Positions 39,721-50,184 of a stretch of 64,000 nucleotides of DNA are shown here, piece by piece. The notes beneath the pieces are model-generated. The model had not been told where the DNA came from, searched no databases, and saw only the letters and a program-made list of their open reading frames with translations. Origin of the DNA: Maylandia zebra (lineage: Eukaryota; Chordata; Actinopteri; Cichliformes; Cichlidae); the NCBI RefSeq assembly GCF_041146795.1, contig NC_135177.1, forward strand, positions 5,341,060 to 5,405,059, given 5' to 3'. Numbering within the stretch: position 1 is the first letter of the stretch; each line of letters begins with the position of its first letter. The position numbers and the translations under genes are program-made.

Positions 39721-40544
39721 GTGAACCTTATTCATGACATAACACCGCAACAATGTAAAAAATTAAACAGCAACAGTCTAAATGTAAAGTGCATTCTAAA
39801 GTCCTCTTCAATAAATTGTATGCAAAGAGTCATTCAGGTCACTACAGAACCCAGAGTCTTCATCATTAAATCTCTGGTTGCTTCATTTTTCTATCCTATA
39901 CCAGATATTTTAAAGGTTAGCTTAGGTAAAGTTCCATTCTCATGGTGAGGCAAAGTGCTTTATGTGTGTGTCATGAACGGCTATAAAAGGCCTATAATCA
40001 AAGAACAAAGCGGGGTTTGAGTTCGAGTTGCGGCAGAATGTCACTACTTGTAAATGGAACGCAGCCTTCCTACGGCAGACAGCTAATAACAGGAATCGGA
40101 CGCGGTCCAGCCAAGTCCACAGCAACCACCATAGCAACCTTCTAGCATGACCTTAAAAACATATTCTGTCTTCATAACTATCAAAAACGTGAAATGATTT
40201 GCAAAGTGTGAAAGTGTTACAGCTGCAGAGAGCTATGGCGGTATCTTTGGAAGCTGTTTACACAGCTAATAATATACGATGTAACCATGGAGACAGTCAG
40301 TCACGTGAGCTAGCGGTGCATGTTTACTACAGTAAATAAGGTGATTGTGTGCACAGCATCCACACTCTGCAGGGGGTAAAGACATTACTTCAATATTGTT
40401 TTATATTGATATATATTTGCCTTCTGTTGACCATCACCTCAGGTTCACCATTACAGTTTCAGCATACAGATGCACACTGTCTAAACACATTCAAAAACTC
40501 ATGTCTCAGAAATAAGCACAGCTGTTCATGTTTGTCATTAGAGT

Positions 40545-40550
40545 TTTATT
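40545..40550 (-). terminator. Poly-A signal AATAAA, minus strand
   Basis: TTTATT on the plus strand reads AATAAA on the minus strand. It lies 50 bp inside the spacer and would serve a minus-strand transcript ending near the arm boundary, compatible with the terminal exon candidate at 40912-41006. A six-base match alone is weak evidence. Confidence 0.35.
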
Positions 40551-40584
40551 TGTAAGAAAATTATGAACTTCATATTGTGCACTA

Positions 40585-40590
40585 AATAAA
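40585..40590 (+). terminator. Poly-A signal AATAAA, plus strand
   Basis: AATAAA lies 90 bp past the inner end of the left arm, on the strand on which the arm's exon-like pieces have their splice sites. It could end a transcript coming out of the left arm. The right arm, whose inner end is joined to satellite, lacks this downstream region. Weak evidence on its own. Confidence 0.3.
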
Positions 40591-40911
40591 AGAACATTTC
40601 ACAACTCTGAGTCAACAGAAACAGGTAACAGAAATGTCTCTAATGTGTACAGTGTAGTGTAAGCATTAAAAGATCATAAAGGAAACACTAACATTTATGT
40701 GAAACTAATTGTAATAAAAAATGAGCGGGTGCTTTATAGCTTTAAAAGAAAGAATCTGAAAACAACACTTTTTTGGTCTAAGTGATCAAAGTAGAAAACA
40801 GAACTGATGTTCAAGAACAAACCGTAGCTGCACTAATATTACACGTCTCCATTGTTGTGGTGAACAGACATGTTGCTTTTAAAACCACATGCAGTGTGTG
40901 ACCATGACTGT

Positions 40912-41006
40912 TCACTGAGACCATGAACGCCACTTCGCTGAAGCATTCTTCTTCTTCTTCTTGCTATTAAATTGGAAGCAGAAGGAGCACGAGCTGATTT
41001 GATCTA
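40912..41006 (-). other. Candidate terminal coding exon, minus strand
   Basis: A good acceptor (TGCTTTTTCCTTTCAG, ending at 41007) is followed by a frame, entered in phase 1, of about 30 codons ending in TGA at 40914-40912. The peptide has two Cys, a Lys5 run encoded by an (AAG)n tract, and a Trp-containing basic tail. About 360 bp of A/T-rich sequence then leads to AATAAA at 40550. I do not recognise the product, and upstream exons are not convincing. It may be the 3' end of a gene convergent with the arm transcript, or chance. Confidence 0.25.
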
Positions 41007-43304
41007 CTGAAAGGAAAAAGCAGAACATCTGAGTTGAAACCAGTCAGCTGAAATCATTAAGACAGGAACAAATTCAATGCAGTGTCTCAAGTGGCTTAGC
41101 CTGTTACAACTGTTGATACAAGCTAAATACGGTTAACACACAGTGTCAGGGAGCTCCAGTGTGGGAACTAGTCGCTTTAGGTTTGTAGTCATTTAACTTT
41201 CATCCATTCATTCATTTAATTCAGGAGGAAGAAATGCCAGGTTGGTGCAGGCTGGTTACATGCATTTGGTCCCATGCTGTCTTGAATTAAATGACTTGGT
41301 TCATTTTATGGCTGGGCTGTATGTGGGGTTATATCATGTTATTTGGGCAGGAGTACCTGTCCCCTGTTAGACGTAGAAAGTTTCTCCATAAGTAGAGTTT
41401 CTAACTCTTATAGCACATCTGTGGCTGACAGCTTTTTGGTGGCTCTTTTTACCCCACACTGGTTGTGAGTGTGTAAATAGCCCCACTAGTTCTTTTGGGT
41501 TGCAGTTAACTAGGGAGGAAGGGGTGGGTATGCCATGATTAGGTGAATAACAATTATATGGGATACATAAATTTCACAATGCATGCATATATCTCTATCA
41601 ATTAAACCTGGCCTGAGGGCTGCCATTTTTTACATTCAGTTATTTCTCTTAGAAATGTTGGATCTAAATAATGAATGTGTTACAGTTAAAGTGAAACACT
41701 GGTCAGTGTAAATGGCTCATTGGGACACAGAAACCTTTAAATTAAACCTGATATCTAGTGTCAAACAATATCAAAGCTGTAAAAGATGTTTACAGTCAGA
41801 ATTTATAAAACTATGATTGTAAATAAATTCAAACAAGTGAGCTTTTCTCTTTGTGCTGAATTTCAACACTGTGATTTCTTAGACTGTAAGCTTTACTTTA
41901 GCACAACCAGTTGTAGAAGCTGCCACTCCAAACGTCTTTTGATAACAAGAAAAAAATACCTTTTCAGTACACGGCCTGAAGTTCTTCTCCGACATCTTCT
42001 GCAATCGGCTTTGTCTGCTGGTTTGAAGACAATAAACCACAAAAAGATGATTTAGTCACTTTGTCTGCGTCATGCAGCTCGAATGTGTCGTGTAACGATG
42101 TTGAATAGCCGTCGTTATCCCTCTGCTGCGTCAGTAGGATTGTACTGTACAGCATCTCATTGATATGTGAGGAATGCTAATGTAACACGATAACAGACTT
42201 ACATCATTAAAATATAAAGGGCAGGAGATATTTAGATATTTTTTATATTTATATTACATTTTATAGCTGACGGATATTACTAAATAGATAGAATTTACTA
42301 AATAGCTGGATGAACATGAAAAATATGTCTATAATAACAAATGACCATGAGAGCCAGTAGAATTAATTCAGCTGGACACTCGAAAGACGTCCTTAAATGC
42401 TCTTTAAGTGGCAGAACAGATGAACAAACAGTTAATCGCTTACTTGAGATGAAATCTGCTCAGCTACTTTGAAAACAGCTTCTAACTGGTTCCTCCTTTA
42501 ACAGGAAGACTGCTCAGGGGTAAGGCCATCATGCAATCCAGCAACCTTTATGGTTCTGCTTTGATTCACCAGGAACTATTAGGGAAACCTTCCAGCGCCT
42601 CCTGTGAAAGACACAGGCATAAACACACAAACATTTATTAACATGTTCCACAGTCTTCCAGTTTGATTTTCTCATCCTGTGGACAACAACATACAGGGAT
42701 GCAGGTTTATTGTTAACTTTTGTAAGGTTTATTTAATGAACATATCCAGCTGCAGCTCCACTGTGATCCTGAACTGGATAAGCACTTAAGAAAATGTGTC
42801 AATAAATGGACATACATCAACTTACTATATTTATCCAAACAGACGGGACCAATAATGCTTCACTGGGTCAGAGACTTTAATGTCTCTTCTATGTAAGAAT
42901 GTCTCGTGCTGATATACCTGCAAACTTGACAACAAAGGTTTTTCAGACTGCATGTAGCTGTCCTCTATGTCAGCTAACACATTTACATTTATGTCACACT
43001 TATTTCTGCTTTCCCATTTTATAATTATTACTTACATTTTGATTAGATACCTTGAGTTTGTAAATGATCAGATTACATAATTGGAATACAATATATCCAA
43101 TTCAGGATTGCGGGAGGATGAAGCCTATCCCAGCTGATACAGGACAAAGACAGGCTGCCAGTTTATCGCAGGGCTAACACGATATGTGTAACAGAAAATC
43201 CACTTAAATGTTTGATATTTCTTATAATAATCATAATTATGACTATTATTTAAAGGTTTCTTCATAAATACATTTTGATTTTTTATAACCCCTAAAATAT
43301 AAAC

Positions 43305-43439
43305 CTGAGCTGTTTCAGATTCTGACCTCTGACTCAGTGACCTGGCTGTGTCCTCACTGCAGCTCCCTCTTGGAAGTACGTCTGCTTCTTGTCTTCCCCC
43401 AGTGTTGACCGCCTGATATCAAGATATCACGTACTGTAC
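43305..43439 (-). other. Exon-like segment (135 nt), minus strand
   Basis: It is preceded on the minus strand by a long pyrimidine tract and CTCAG, and followed by AGCTCAG then GTTTAT. Every frame contains a stop, so it would have to be terminal or untranslated. It is the best-bounded exon-like piece in the right half of the spacer, but no product can be named. Confidence 0.25.
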
Positions 43440-43829
43440 CTGAGGAACAAAAAAGGACAAACACTTGCCTTCATTTAAGAAGTACATTCATACAGAGGTA
43501 ATCTATGGAAACACACTAGTTCAACCTTTGGCAGAAATCAGTTCCTGTGAAACATTTCTGTAAATGAACATCATGTGGAGAATGAATGAAATGAGTTCTT
43601 CAGGTGACTCAGCAGTCCCACACTGACAAATGAAATCTAGTTAAACTATTAAGCATATTTGCTCTTCTGAAATCTGTGTTAAACAACAACAAACATAAAT
43701 TAGTAACAAAAACTACAGCTGAGTATAGGCTTTACAAACCACCAGCAGCCATAATGCTAAATTTTAATCTTCAAATGTTTCTGAGCTGTCTTCAACCTGC
43801 TTTTAACACATTAGAGTCCCACAGTCAAC

Positions 43830-44107
43830 GCAGCCTGACTCAATCCTAGATGTTCAGCACACAGAGGTGCTGTTTAAAGTTTAGTGATAACCTGAGTCAC
43901 TGATCATTTGCAGTATTACAGAGTCTGGCAGTCTTTGCATGATGTCCACGTCACTGTAAGTTTCTAGCTGACTCTCAGGTGTGACAGGTGTGCCAGCAGG
44001 AAAGAGTAATAATAACCTGCATCCTGAGGTTTGTCATGCAGGATTAAAGGAGCCAGGCTTTGTTCACACAGCTAGGATTGTATTTTACACTGACCCTGGG
44101 TCAGTAT
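43830..44107 (+). repeat. 278-bp repeat, copy 1 (ends at the satellite fragment)
   Basis: It matches 48134-48419 in the same orientation with nine substitutions and one 8-bp difference by eye, about 97 % identity. Homology starts at GCAGCCTGACTC and stops after GGGTCAGTAT at 44107. The sequence that follows is satellite, whereas copy 2 continues into unrelated DNA. The right end carries a 17-bp palindrome, ACTGACCC-T-GGGTCAGT. No coding potential or terminal repeats were seen. It may be an unclassified interspersed element or part of a small segmental duplication. Confidence 0.9.
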
Positions 44108-44108
44108 C

Positions 44109-44239
44109 AACTTCAAGAAGACAGCTGTAACTGTTGATAGAAGAATCACACACACATATTTATGGCTTTGCCTTATAGAATTCAGCATCTCAGTGCTGAG
44201 GAAATAGGTTTTGCAGCTGTTTGAGCTAAGATTTTCAAG
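44109..44239 (-). repeat. Solitary half-monomer of the 237-bp satellite
   Basis: The sequence from CTTCAAGAAGACAGCTGTAAC through TTTATGGCTTTGCC and TTTTGCAGCTGTTTGAGC to AAGATTTTCAAG follows the minus-orientation monomer for about 130 bp with scattered mismatches. It starts directly after the 278-bp repeat and ends at the filler next to the right arm. It has the orientation of the right array. Its broken end lies ~49 bp away, in monomer phase, from the broken end of the left array at 37494. Confidence 0.9.
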
Positions 44240-44290
44240 TTTGAAGTTTGAATTTAAAAATTTAAAAATTTAAAAATCAAGATTTTCAAG
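44240..44290. repeat. 51-bp AT-rich filler at the inner junction of the right arm
   Basis: It contains about three tandem copies of an 8-bp unit resembling TTTAAAAA, and it is bracketed by an 18-bp direct repeat AAGATTTTCAAGTTTGAA at 44228-44245 and 44279-44296. The second copy crosses the arm boundary at 44290/44291. This is neither satellite nor arm sequence and looks like junctional filler. Confidence 0.8.
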
Positions 44291-45065
44291 TTTGAATGTG
44301 TTTAGACAGTGTGCATCTGTATGCTGAAACTGTAATGGTGAACCTGAGGTGATGGTCAACAGAAGGCAAATATATATCAATATAAAACAATATTGAAGTA
44401 ATGTCTTTACCCCCTGCAGAGTGTGGATGCTGTGCACACAATCACCTTATTTACTGTAGTAAACATGCACCGCTAGCTCACGTGACTGACTGTCTCCATG
44501 GTTACATCGTATATTATTAGCTGTGTAAACAGCTTCCAAAGATACCGCCATAGCTCTCTGCAGCTGTAACACTTTCACACTTTGCAAATCATTTCACGTT
44601 TTTGATAGTTATGAAGACAGAATATGTTTTTAAGGTCATGCTAGAAGGTTGCTATGGTGGTTGCTGTGGACTTGGCTGGACCGCGTCCGATTCCTGTTAT
44701 TAGCTGTCTGCCGTAGGAAGGCTGCGTTCCATTTACAAGTAGTGACATTCTGCCGCAACTCGAACTCAAACCCCGCTTTGTTCTTTGATTATAGGCCTTT
44801 TATAGCCGTTCATGACACACACATAAAGCACTTTGCCTCACCATGAGAATGGAACTTTACCTAAGCTAACCTTTAAAATATCTGGTATAGGATAGAAAAA
44901 TGAAGCAACCAGAGATTTAATGATGAAGACTCTGGGTTCTGTAGTGACCTGAATGACTCTTTGCATACAATTTATTGAAGAGGACTTTAGAATGCACTTT
45001 ACATTTAGACTGTTGCTGTTTAATTTTTTACATTGTTGCGGTGTTATGTCATGAATAAGGTTCAC

Positions 45066-45227
45066 CTGCTGGGGGTTTGATGTATCAGATCATCATAATC
45101 AATGGGTCCTGAGGTGGGCGGGACTGTCTCTGGTGATGTCACCATGAAGGAACAGCATCTGGCACGTGTTGCTGAAACATCCCAGTACACTGGTGTAGTT
45201 TCCTCTCCAGCTGTTTGACATTTGACA
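45066..45227 (-). other. Exon-like segment (162 nt), mirror copy
   Basis: Mirror of 39559-39720, with the same splice-like borders and the same open frame containing IDYDDL. In this arm it would lie downstream of the intact exon candidate at 47174-47355 on the same strand, but any 3' end lying beyond the arm is replaced by satellite at 44290. Confidence 0.3.
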
Positions 45228-45370
45228 CTTCAACATTAAGGGGGAAGAAGAAGAAACAGTGTTAGGTCAGGTGACCACATGGTTTCTAAAGTAACTGACA
45301 GGAAGTAACCAGGCCGTTAGAAATGGATGGCATGTGTTTAGAGTTACTGGAGTTGGGTAACTCTACTTAC

Positions 45371-45492
45371 CAAAAGCAGAAGCACACAGATGACAGATCA
45401 GATGCTGAATGTTGCAGGAACATGCTCATGTGTGGTGGTCATTCAGTGCTGCTCCGGCAGGTTAGACAGTCCAAGACTGATATACTGCTCAT
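45371..45492 (-). other. Exon-like segment (122 nt), mirror copy
   Basis: Mirror of 39294-39415, with the same acceptor and GTAAGT donor. See that entry for the reading frame; no product is recognised. Confidence 0.35.
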
Positions 45493-47173
45493 CTGAGAGT
45501 TTGAAAACACACATGCAAAGATTTATTTTGTGTTACAGTCAAAGTTGGATGTTCATTTTTGTCCTTTAAAAATGTTTGTGTATTTGAAAGCATTAACATT
45601 TAAGGATGACTTGGATCGTCTCCTTTAAAGGGGAGACAAGTGTATCCACTGATCCACGTCACTTTACCTGGATGATGACTCCTCTCCCCCTCACTCAGAA
45701 ACACTCCTAATATAACCAAGCAAATAAATAATATTGAAGATTTACTTACATCATTACAAAAACATCTCCCTTTGATTCTATTTCTCCATTCCTGCTGAAC
45801 ATCAGGCAACAAATATCTCAATAAATCACAGCAAAATGTAAAGCACATATTTTCTCTGCTTTGTCTAACCTCTGCAGAGCCTCTGTCAAGAAAAACATAT
45901 CTGTAAGCATAAAACAAATATACATTTCATAACACGTCACTGGACAAACCTCGGTCAGTTGATTTCCTCTGTGCAGTGCAGACGAACATCAGTCAGCAAG
46001 TCAAGGTGGTGAGATGGACTGGTGTCCTTTGTGACTCTGCTGGTTCTTCTGAGGAAACACCGCCGTCTCTCCACACCGTCACCATCTGTGAGCACAAACA
46101 GCCGCTCTGCCAGCATGTAGGAAATCACATATCACACACACAGGGGTGAAGAAACATTAGAGCTCAACTTTGGATACTTTAGATCTAAACAGATCAAACT
46201 AGCTCTTAGCTTCAACAATCAGTGAACAGACAAACAATGATACCATACTGATTCTGTATGAATACAATATGGTATTTTCAATACAGGTGTCAAATTAATT
46301 CATTAAAACTAATACAGATATATGTATATATATTTTTTTGATAAATTCGTTTGCTAAATTATAAGAATTTTTTTTTTTCATTTAACAATTGCAACTGAAA
46401 GAAATTAAATATTGAACAAAAATATATTGTCACATTCTGAGCATGCTCAGCACGCTGACAGACTTGAAGTTGCTACAGATTTTAAGAAGTGATAATTATA
46501 GGGAAAAAACTTCTCTTTTTCATCCGTTTAATCAAACATTTGATGCCTTAGATGTCTCAGTCCTATAGCGTTCTGCAACTACAACTAAGCTGAAGCTTGG
46601 ATTTGGCTGCAGGTGCCCCTGTACATCCTTCTCAACATATGGGTACCATTTAATCCCACTTCTTCCTGAGCTTTGCTTCATCACAAGACCAAAGGTGGCA
46701 TCCCGTGTCACAGTCTTATCATCATCCAGAAGAAACATTTGAAGAAACATCATGGAGAAGAAACATTTACGCGCCTCCTGGTTTTGTTTTCTGATCCTGC
46801 AAAAAGACTGAGGACAACAAAGCCCAGAGAACACGAGATACACAACATCCAACATTCAGACTCAACAGCCTCCATAAATGAAGAGCACCAGGTTGGTTCA
46901 GTTATAGTAGATATGAGCATACTTCACATTACTGGGTATGAATAATAATCAAGAGACAAACTTTAAAGATGCAGAGCATGATGTCCCATCATCAGACTGT
47001 AAACAAACATCCACCAGGCTTCTTTGCTGGCAAAATTGATGATTCTCCTATCACGGATCAGTAGCGTGTATTAACCTGTGGTATAAGCAGCAGTCACTGA
47101 AATATTACTGTTTCAGATAAGAAATCTAGCACATAAAAGCCAGGGTGGGAGGGATCTCTGCAAACTGACTTAC

Positions 47174-47355
47174 CTCTGCAAGTGTGAAGCTCAACAAAAA
47201 TCTGACTCTCCAGTCACAGACAAACAAAAACCTCCAGCTGGGAGATAGAAAACGCTGTCTGGGTCCTGCTGGATGTTGCTGGTCAGAGTCCACACATTAG
47301 CAGAGTGCTTCTTGGTCCCACTGACCCATATGGACAGTGACTGTGGAGAACTGTT
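47174..47355 (-). other. Intact exon candidate (182 nt) spanning the outer arm boundary
   Basis: On the minus strand a strong acceptor (CTCTTTTCTGTTTTCCAG) is followed by 182 nt and a consensus donor (GCAGAG then GTAAGT). One frame is open for 54 codons, then TGA, 17 nt before the donor. The frame includes WVSGTKK, DPDSVFYLPAGG and a Cys-containing end, but I cannot assign it to a family. A stop so close to the donor fits either a 3' coding exon or an untranslated exon with a chance frame. The arm boundary at 47291 cuts it: the left-arm copy keeps only 118 nt. Confidence 0.5.
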
Positions 47356-48133
47356 CTGGAAAACAGAAAAGAGAATTAAAATAACAAAAAGCCAAAGTGG
47401 ATTTCCACAAAGACTCTCTTGGAATCAGCAATCAAAAAATCACTGGTTCATATTTCAATTAAATATGAACACGTTCCTTAAATGTACGCAGTTCAGATCT
47501 GATTTAATTTAATTTCCTTCACACAGCACATTCATCCAGGCTGACAGGTAAACATAGAATTAATCTCAGGTAACATGACTCATAGTAGAGATTCAGTAAG
47601 AAATATTGCTAGCTCTAATATTATTACCACACAATCCAAGGACACACCAACAGCTCAGATTTCTAGAACTATTTAAACAAATGTCTTCTGAATATTCAAT
47701 TCAGGTTCACAGTGGGGGGGGGGGGGTCATGGAATTTATTAAATAAAGTCTGCAACACAGAAAGAGCTGTGATCAAGCTATTTATTACTGCGCACAGGAG
47801 AGCAAACACACATCAAACATCACAGTTCAGTCATGTCAGCTCTGCCACTTCACGTGTCTCGCTATGAAACCTAACGGATCAATGGTTATGCTGTTTTGTG
47901 CCCTTGGCGTTATCAGCACCTGTAAAGGGAGTTGTTTTCTCAAACTGCTGAAGTAAGTTCATCTAGTTTTAGAAACTTTCACTGAACAGTCTATAACAGT
48001 GTCACAACTAAGCATATGCATAAGCACTTAAATACTTTAAATGAGAATAACAAAAAATTTCTATTACAGGAGCTAGAGCCTAGGTAGAGCACACCTGGAC
48101 AGCTCACCAGTCTGTCAGAGGACTAACACAGAT
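47292..48133. other. Unique flank with a G13 run, no further gene seen
   Basis: Apart from the first 64 nt of the exon candidate (47292-47355), no coding region is supported. A run of 13 G lies at 47714-47726. The rest is A/T-rich sequence that would be intronic if the exons at 47174-47355 and ~48793 belong to one minus-strand transcript. Confidence 0.6.
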
Positions 48134-48419
48134 GCAGCCTGACTCAATCCTAAATGTTCAGCACACAGAGACACAGAGGTACCGTTTAAAGTTTAGTGTT
48201 AACTTGAGTCACTGATCATTTGCAGTATTACAGAGTCTGGCAGTCTTTGCATGATGTCCACGTCACTGTACGTTTCTAGCTGACTCTCAGGTGTGACAGG
48301 TGTGCCAGCAGGAAAGAGTAATAATAGCCTGCATCCTGAGGTTTTTCATGCAGGATTAAAGGAGCCAGGCTTTATTCACACAGCTAGGATTGTATTTTAC
48401 ACTGACCCTGGGTCAGTAT
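48134..48419 (+). repeat. 278-bp repeat, copy 2 (286 bp here)
   Basis: About 97 % identical to 43830-44107, with an extra 8 bp after CACACAGAG. It has the same right-end palindrome. After GGGTCAGTAT it runs into AAGTATCATACAG, not into satellite, so this copy shows a boundary without the satellite join seen in copy 1. Confidence 0.9.
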
Positions 48420-49153
48420 AAGTATCATACAGTTTAAACGAAGCACTGAAACTTGCACATATTTATTACAGATGCACTGAAGCTAATCGAGATATTTGCT
48501 GTCAGTCTGTGGCTGCGATTAAACACTTTACTGGAAACTTTATTAACTAGCAACTTCGTCAGTCATGACAGAAGCTAATATTTCTGTGCTAACATCGTTT
48601 AAACAGTAGCAGCTTTACTCCAATATAAGCTAACGTTTACACCGTAACTTTAAGCTAGCACCATAAAGACGGTAAAACACATAATAACATCTATAAATGC
48701 ATCTTAAAGCTGTTATATTAAGACTCGGTGTATTACTAACATAACCACATTAACATTACTGACACTCGCTGAAATGGTTTAAATGGTATTACCTGTAAAC
48801 ACTGCTGTATCCACCGGATTGCAGCCAGAGTGGATTCTGGAGTCTTCCCACGCTCCTGTTAGTGATCCTCCATCTGGATGGATGATAACAACCTTCTGAA
48901 CAATCTAGCAGGAGATAGTCCATATCTATGGGACTGATTTATGCTAATAACGCCCATTGTATGGACTGATAACAGCCGAAGCGGGTGAATAAAGTCACCC
49001 AGTCGCTAGCTGTGCCATTACCCAGCATACACCAGCACAATATTAGGCACAGCACCACCATAGACATTTTCAGTGGTTTTGAATGCAGGACATGGTTATC
49101 TTACCTTGTAAAATGCATGACAATAAAACAGCTAACCACCATAAAATGGTATC
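48420..49153. other. Unique flank, possible minus-strand promoter area
   Basis: There is no ORF of note. It includes the candidate 5' exon ending at 48793 on the minus strand. No clear TATA box or CpG island is visible. It runs up to the (TG)n tract. Confidence 0.5.
48793..48900 (-). other. Candidate untranslated first exon, minus strand (5' end uncertain)
   Basis: On the minus strand GTGTTTACAG is followed by GTAATACC, a good donor, with moderately G/C-rich sequence upstream. No long frame crosses it, so an untranslated exon is the natural reading. It would precede the exon candidate at 47174-47355, with the 278-bp repeat copy 2 inside the intron. The upper coordinate is a guess. Confidence 0.3.
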
Positions 49154-49188
49154 GTGTGTGTATGTATGTGCATGTGTGTGTGTGTGTG

Positions 49189-49257
<69 letters not shown>

Positions 49258-49275
49258 AAGACAGAGAGAGGGGGG
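49154..49275 (+). repeat. (TG)n microsatellite followed by (AG)n and G-rich tract
   Basis: About 90 bp of TG dinucleotides, interrupted by TATG, CATG and a CG, pass into AG repeats and then GGGGGTGGGG. Apparent Cys/Val and Thr/His peptides from this region are products of the dinucleotide repeat. Confidence 0.97.
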
Positions 49276-50184
49276 TGGGGGAGAGATCAAAGGCGTGCGT
49301 TTATGTGCCTCCTCTCTCTTATTGGATGTATGGTATAGCATGTTTATTCAGGTGCACCTTTGAAGTCTATGAGAATACTTTGCAGCCTGGTCTGAGTGGT
49401 CATTTCTGCACAGACACAATGAAGCGTGCACTCAGTTTAGAGGAGGCTGTTGCTGCAGTTTTGCACTCTCCACAAGCAGTGGAGATACTTCTGACAGCGA
49501 AGAAGAATTTTTGCCAGGCACCGAGGAGCTTTGCAGCTCATGTGAGGAGGAGGAGAAGGCGAAGGAGGAAGAAGAGCAGGAGGAAGAGACAAGACTGGAG
49601 GATGGCCAGTGGAGATCTAAAAATGGAGAAATCATGTGGCAACCCACACACGAAGAGGTCCTGCCATTTTTTCCTCCTCCCATTTTAACCCCAGGACCAA
49701 CCCATTATGCAGTTCGCAGGATCAGCAGCCCTGTGAGCACTTTCCATCTTTTTTTTGCCGAGGACATTATGCAGCTAATCCTGCATTTCACCAACCTGCA
49801 ACAGGTCAGTAAAAGACTGGAAGGACATAGATGAGGAGTTGCAGGCTTACATGGGGCTTGTGATGCTGGCTGGCCTGTACAGGTCTCAACATGAAACGAC
49901 AACAAGCCTGTGAAATGGGGAGACAGGGCTCTTCTGTTTCCTGCTACCATGTCAAAAAAAAAAGATTTGAGCAAATTAATCGGGCAGTAAGATTCGATGA
50001 TCGTCTCTCCCGTCCAGGTCGCTACAGGGGGGGCAAGGCTGTGGTTTCCTACATCCCCAAGCAAAGAAAAAAGGTTGTCTTATTGAGCACCAGGCACCGT
50101 GAGCTAAAAGTCCAGGACTCTGGGAAGAGAAAGCCCCACATCATCCTGCACAAATGCAAAGGGACTGTGGATCATCTGGACAAG

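Larger units (their letters stand above)
37495..40495 (+). repeat. Inverted-repeat arm, left copy (3001 bp)
   Basis: The reverse complement of this segment is 44291-47291. Paired positions sum to 84786 throughout, so there are no indels. Reading the two line by line I found only three substitutions: 37520/47266, 37688/47098 and 39193/45593. The outer end joins satellite directly at 37494/37495; the inner end continues into the spacer. The arm contains exon-like pieces (below), an A11 run near 38408 and several short ORFs on both strands that overlap in antisense and are simply mirrored in the other arm. I recognise no protein family in these ORFs. Divergence near 0.1 % implies either a recent duplication or continuing gene conversion. 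Confidence 0.97.
40496..43829. other. Spacer between the inverted arms, no confident gene
   Basis: Single-copy-looking DNA with no long ORF and no recognisable protein domain. It holds two convergent poly-A signals near its left end, a candidate terminal exon on the minus strand (40912-41006) and another minus-strand exon-like piece (43305-43439). A further weak piece lies at 41960-41995 on the minus strand: an ATG with twelve codons followed by AAAAG and GTATTT. From ~42600 to 43300 and ~43440 to 43829 I see nothing beyond A/T-rich sequence. Confidence 0.6.
44291..47291 (-). repeat. Inverted-repeat arm, right copy (3001 bp)
   Basis: Reverse complement of 37495-40495, differing at the three positions listed there. 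Its outer end runs on into unique DNA that completes an exon (47174-47355), so on that side this copy looks ancestral. Its inner end is joined through filler to a satellite half-monomer, so on that side the junction looks derived. The same unrecognised ORFs appear as in the left arm, on the opposite strand. Confidence 0.97.

Noticed and set aside
49132..49363. Cys/Val-rich and Thr/His-rich ORFs
   Set aside because: They are translations of the (TG)n microsatellite.
49432..50064. Minus-strand ORFs of 83 and 119 codons across the piggyBac relic
   Set aside because: They are antisense shadows of the transposase sequence.
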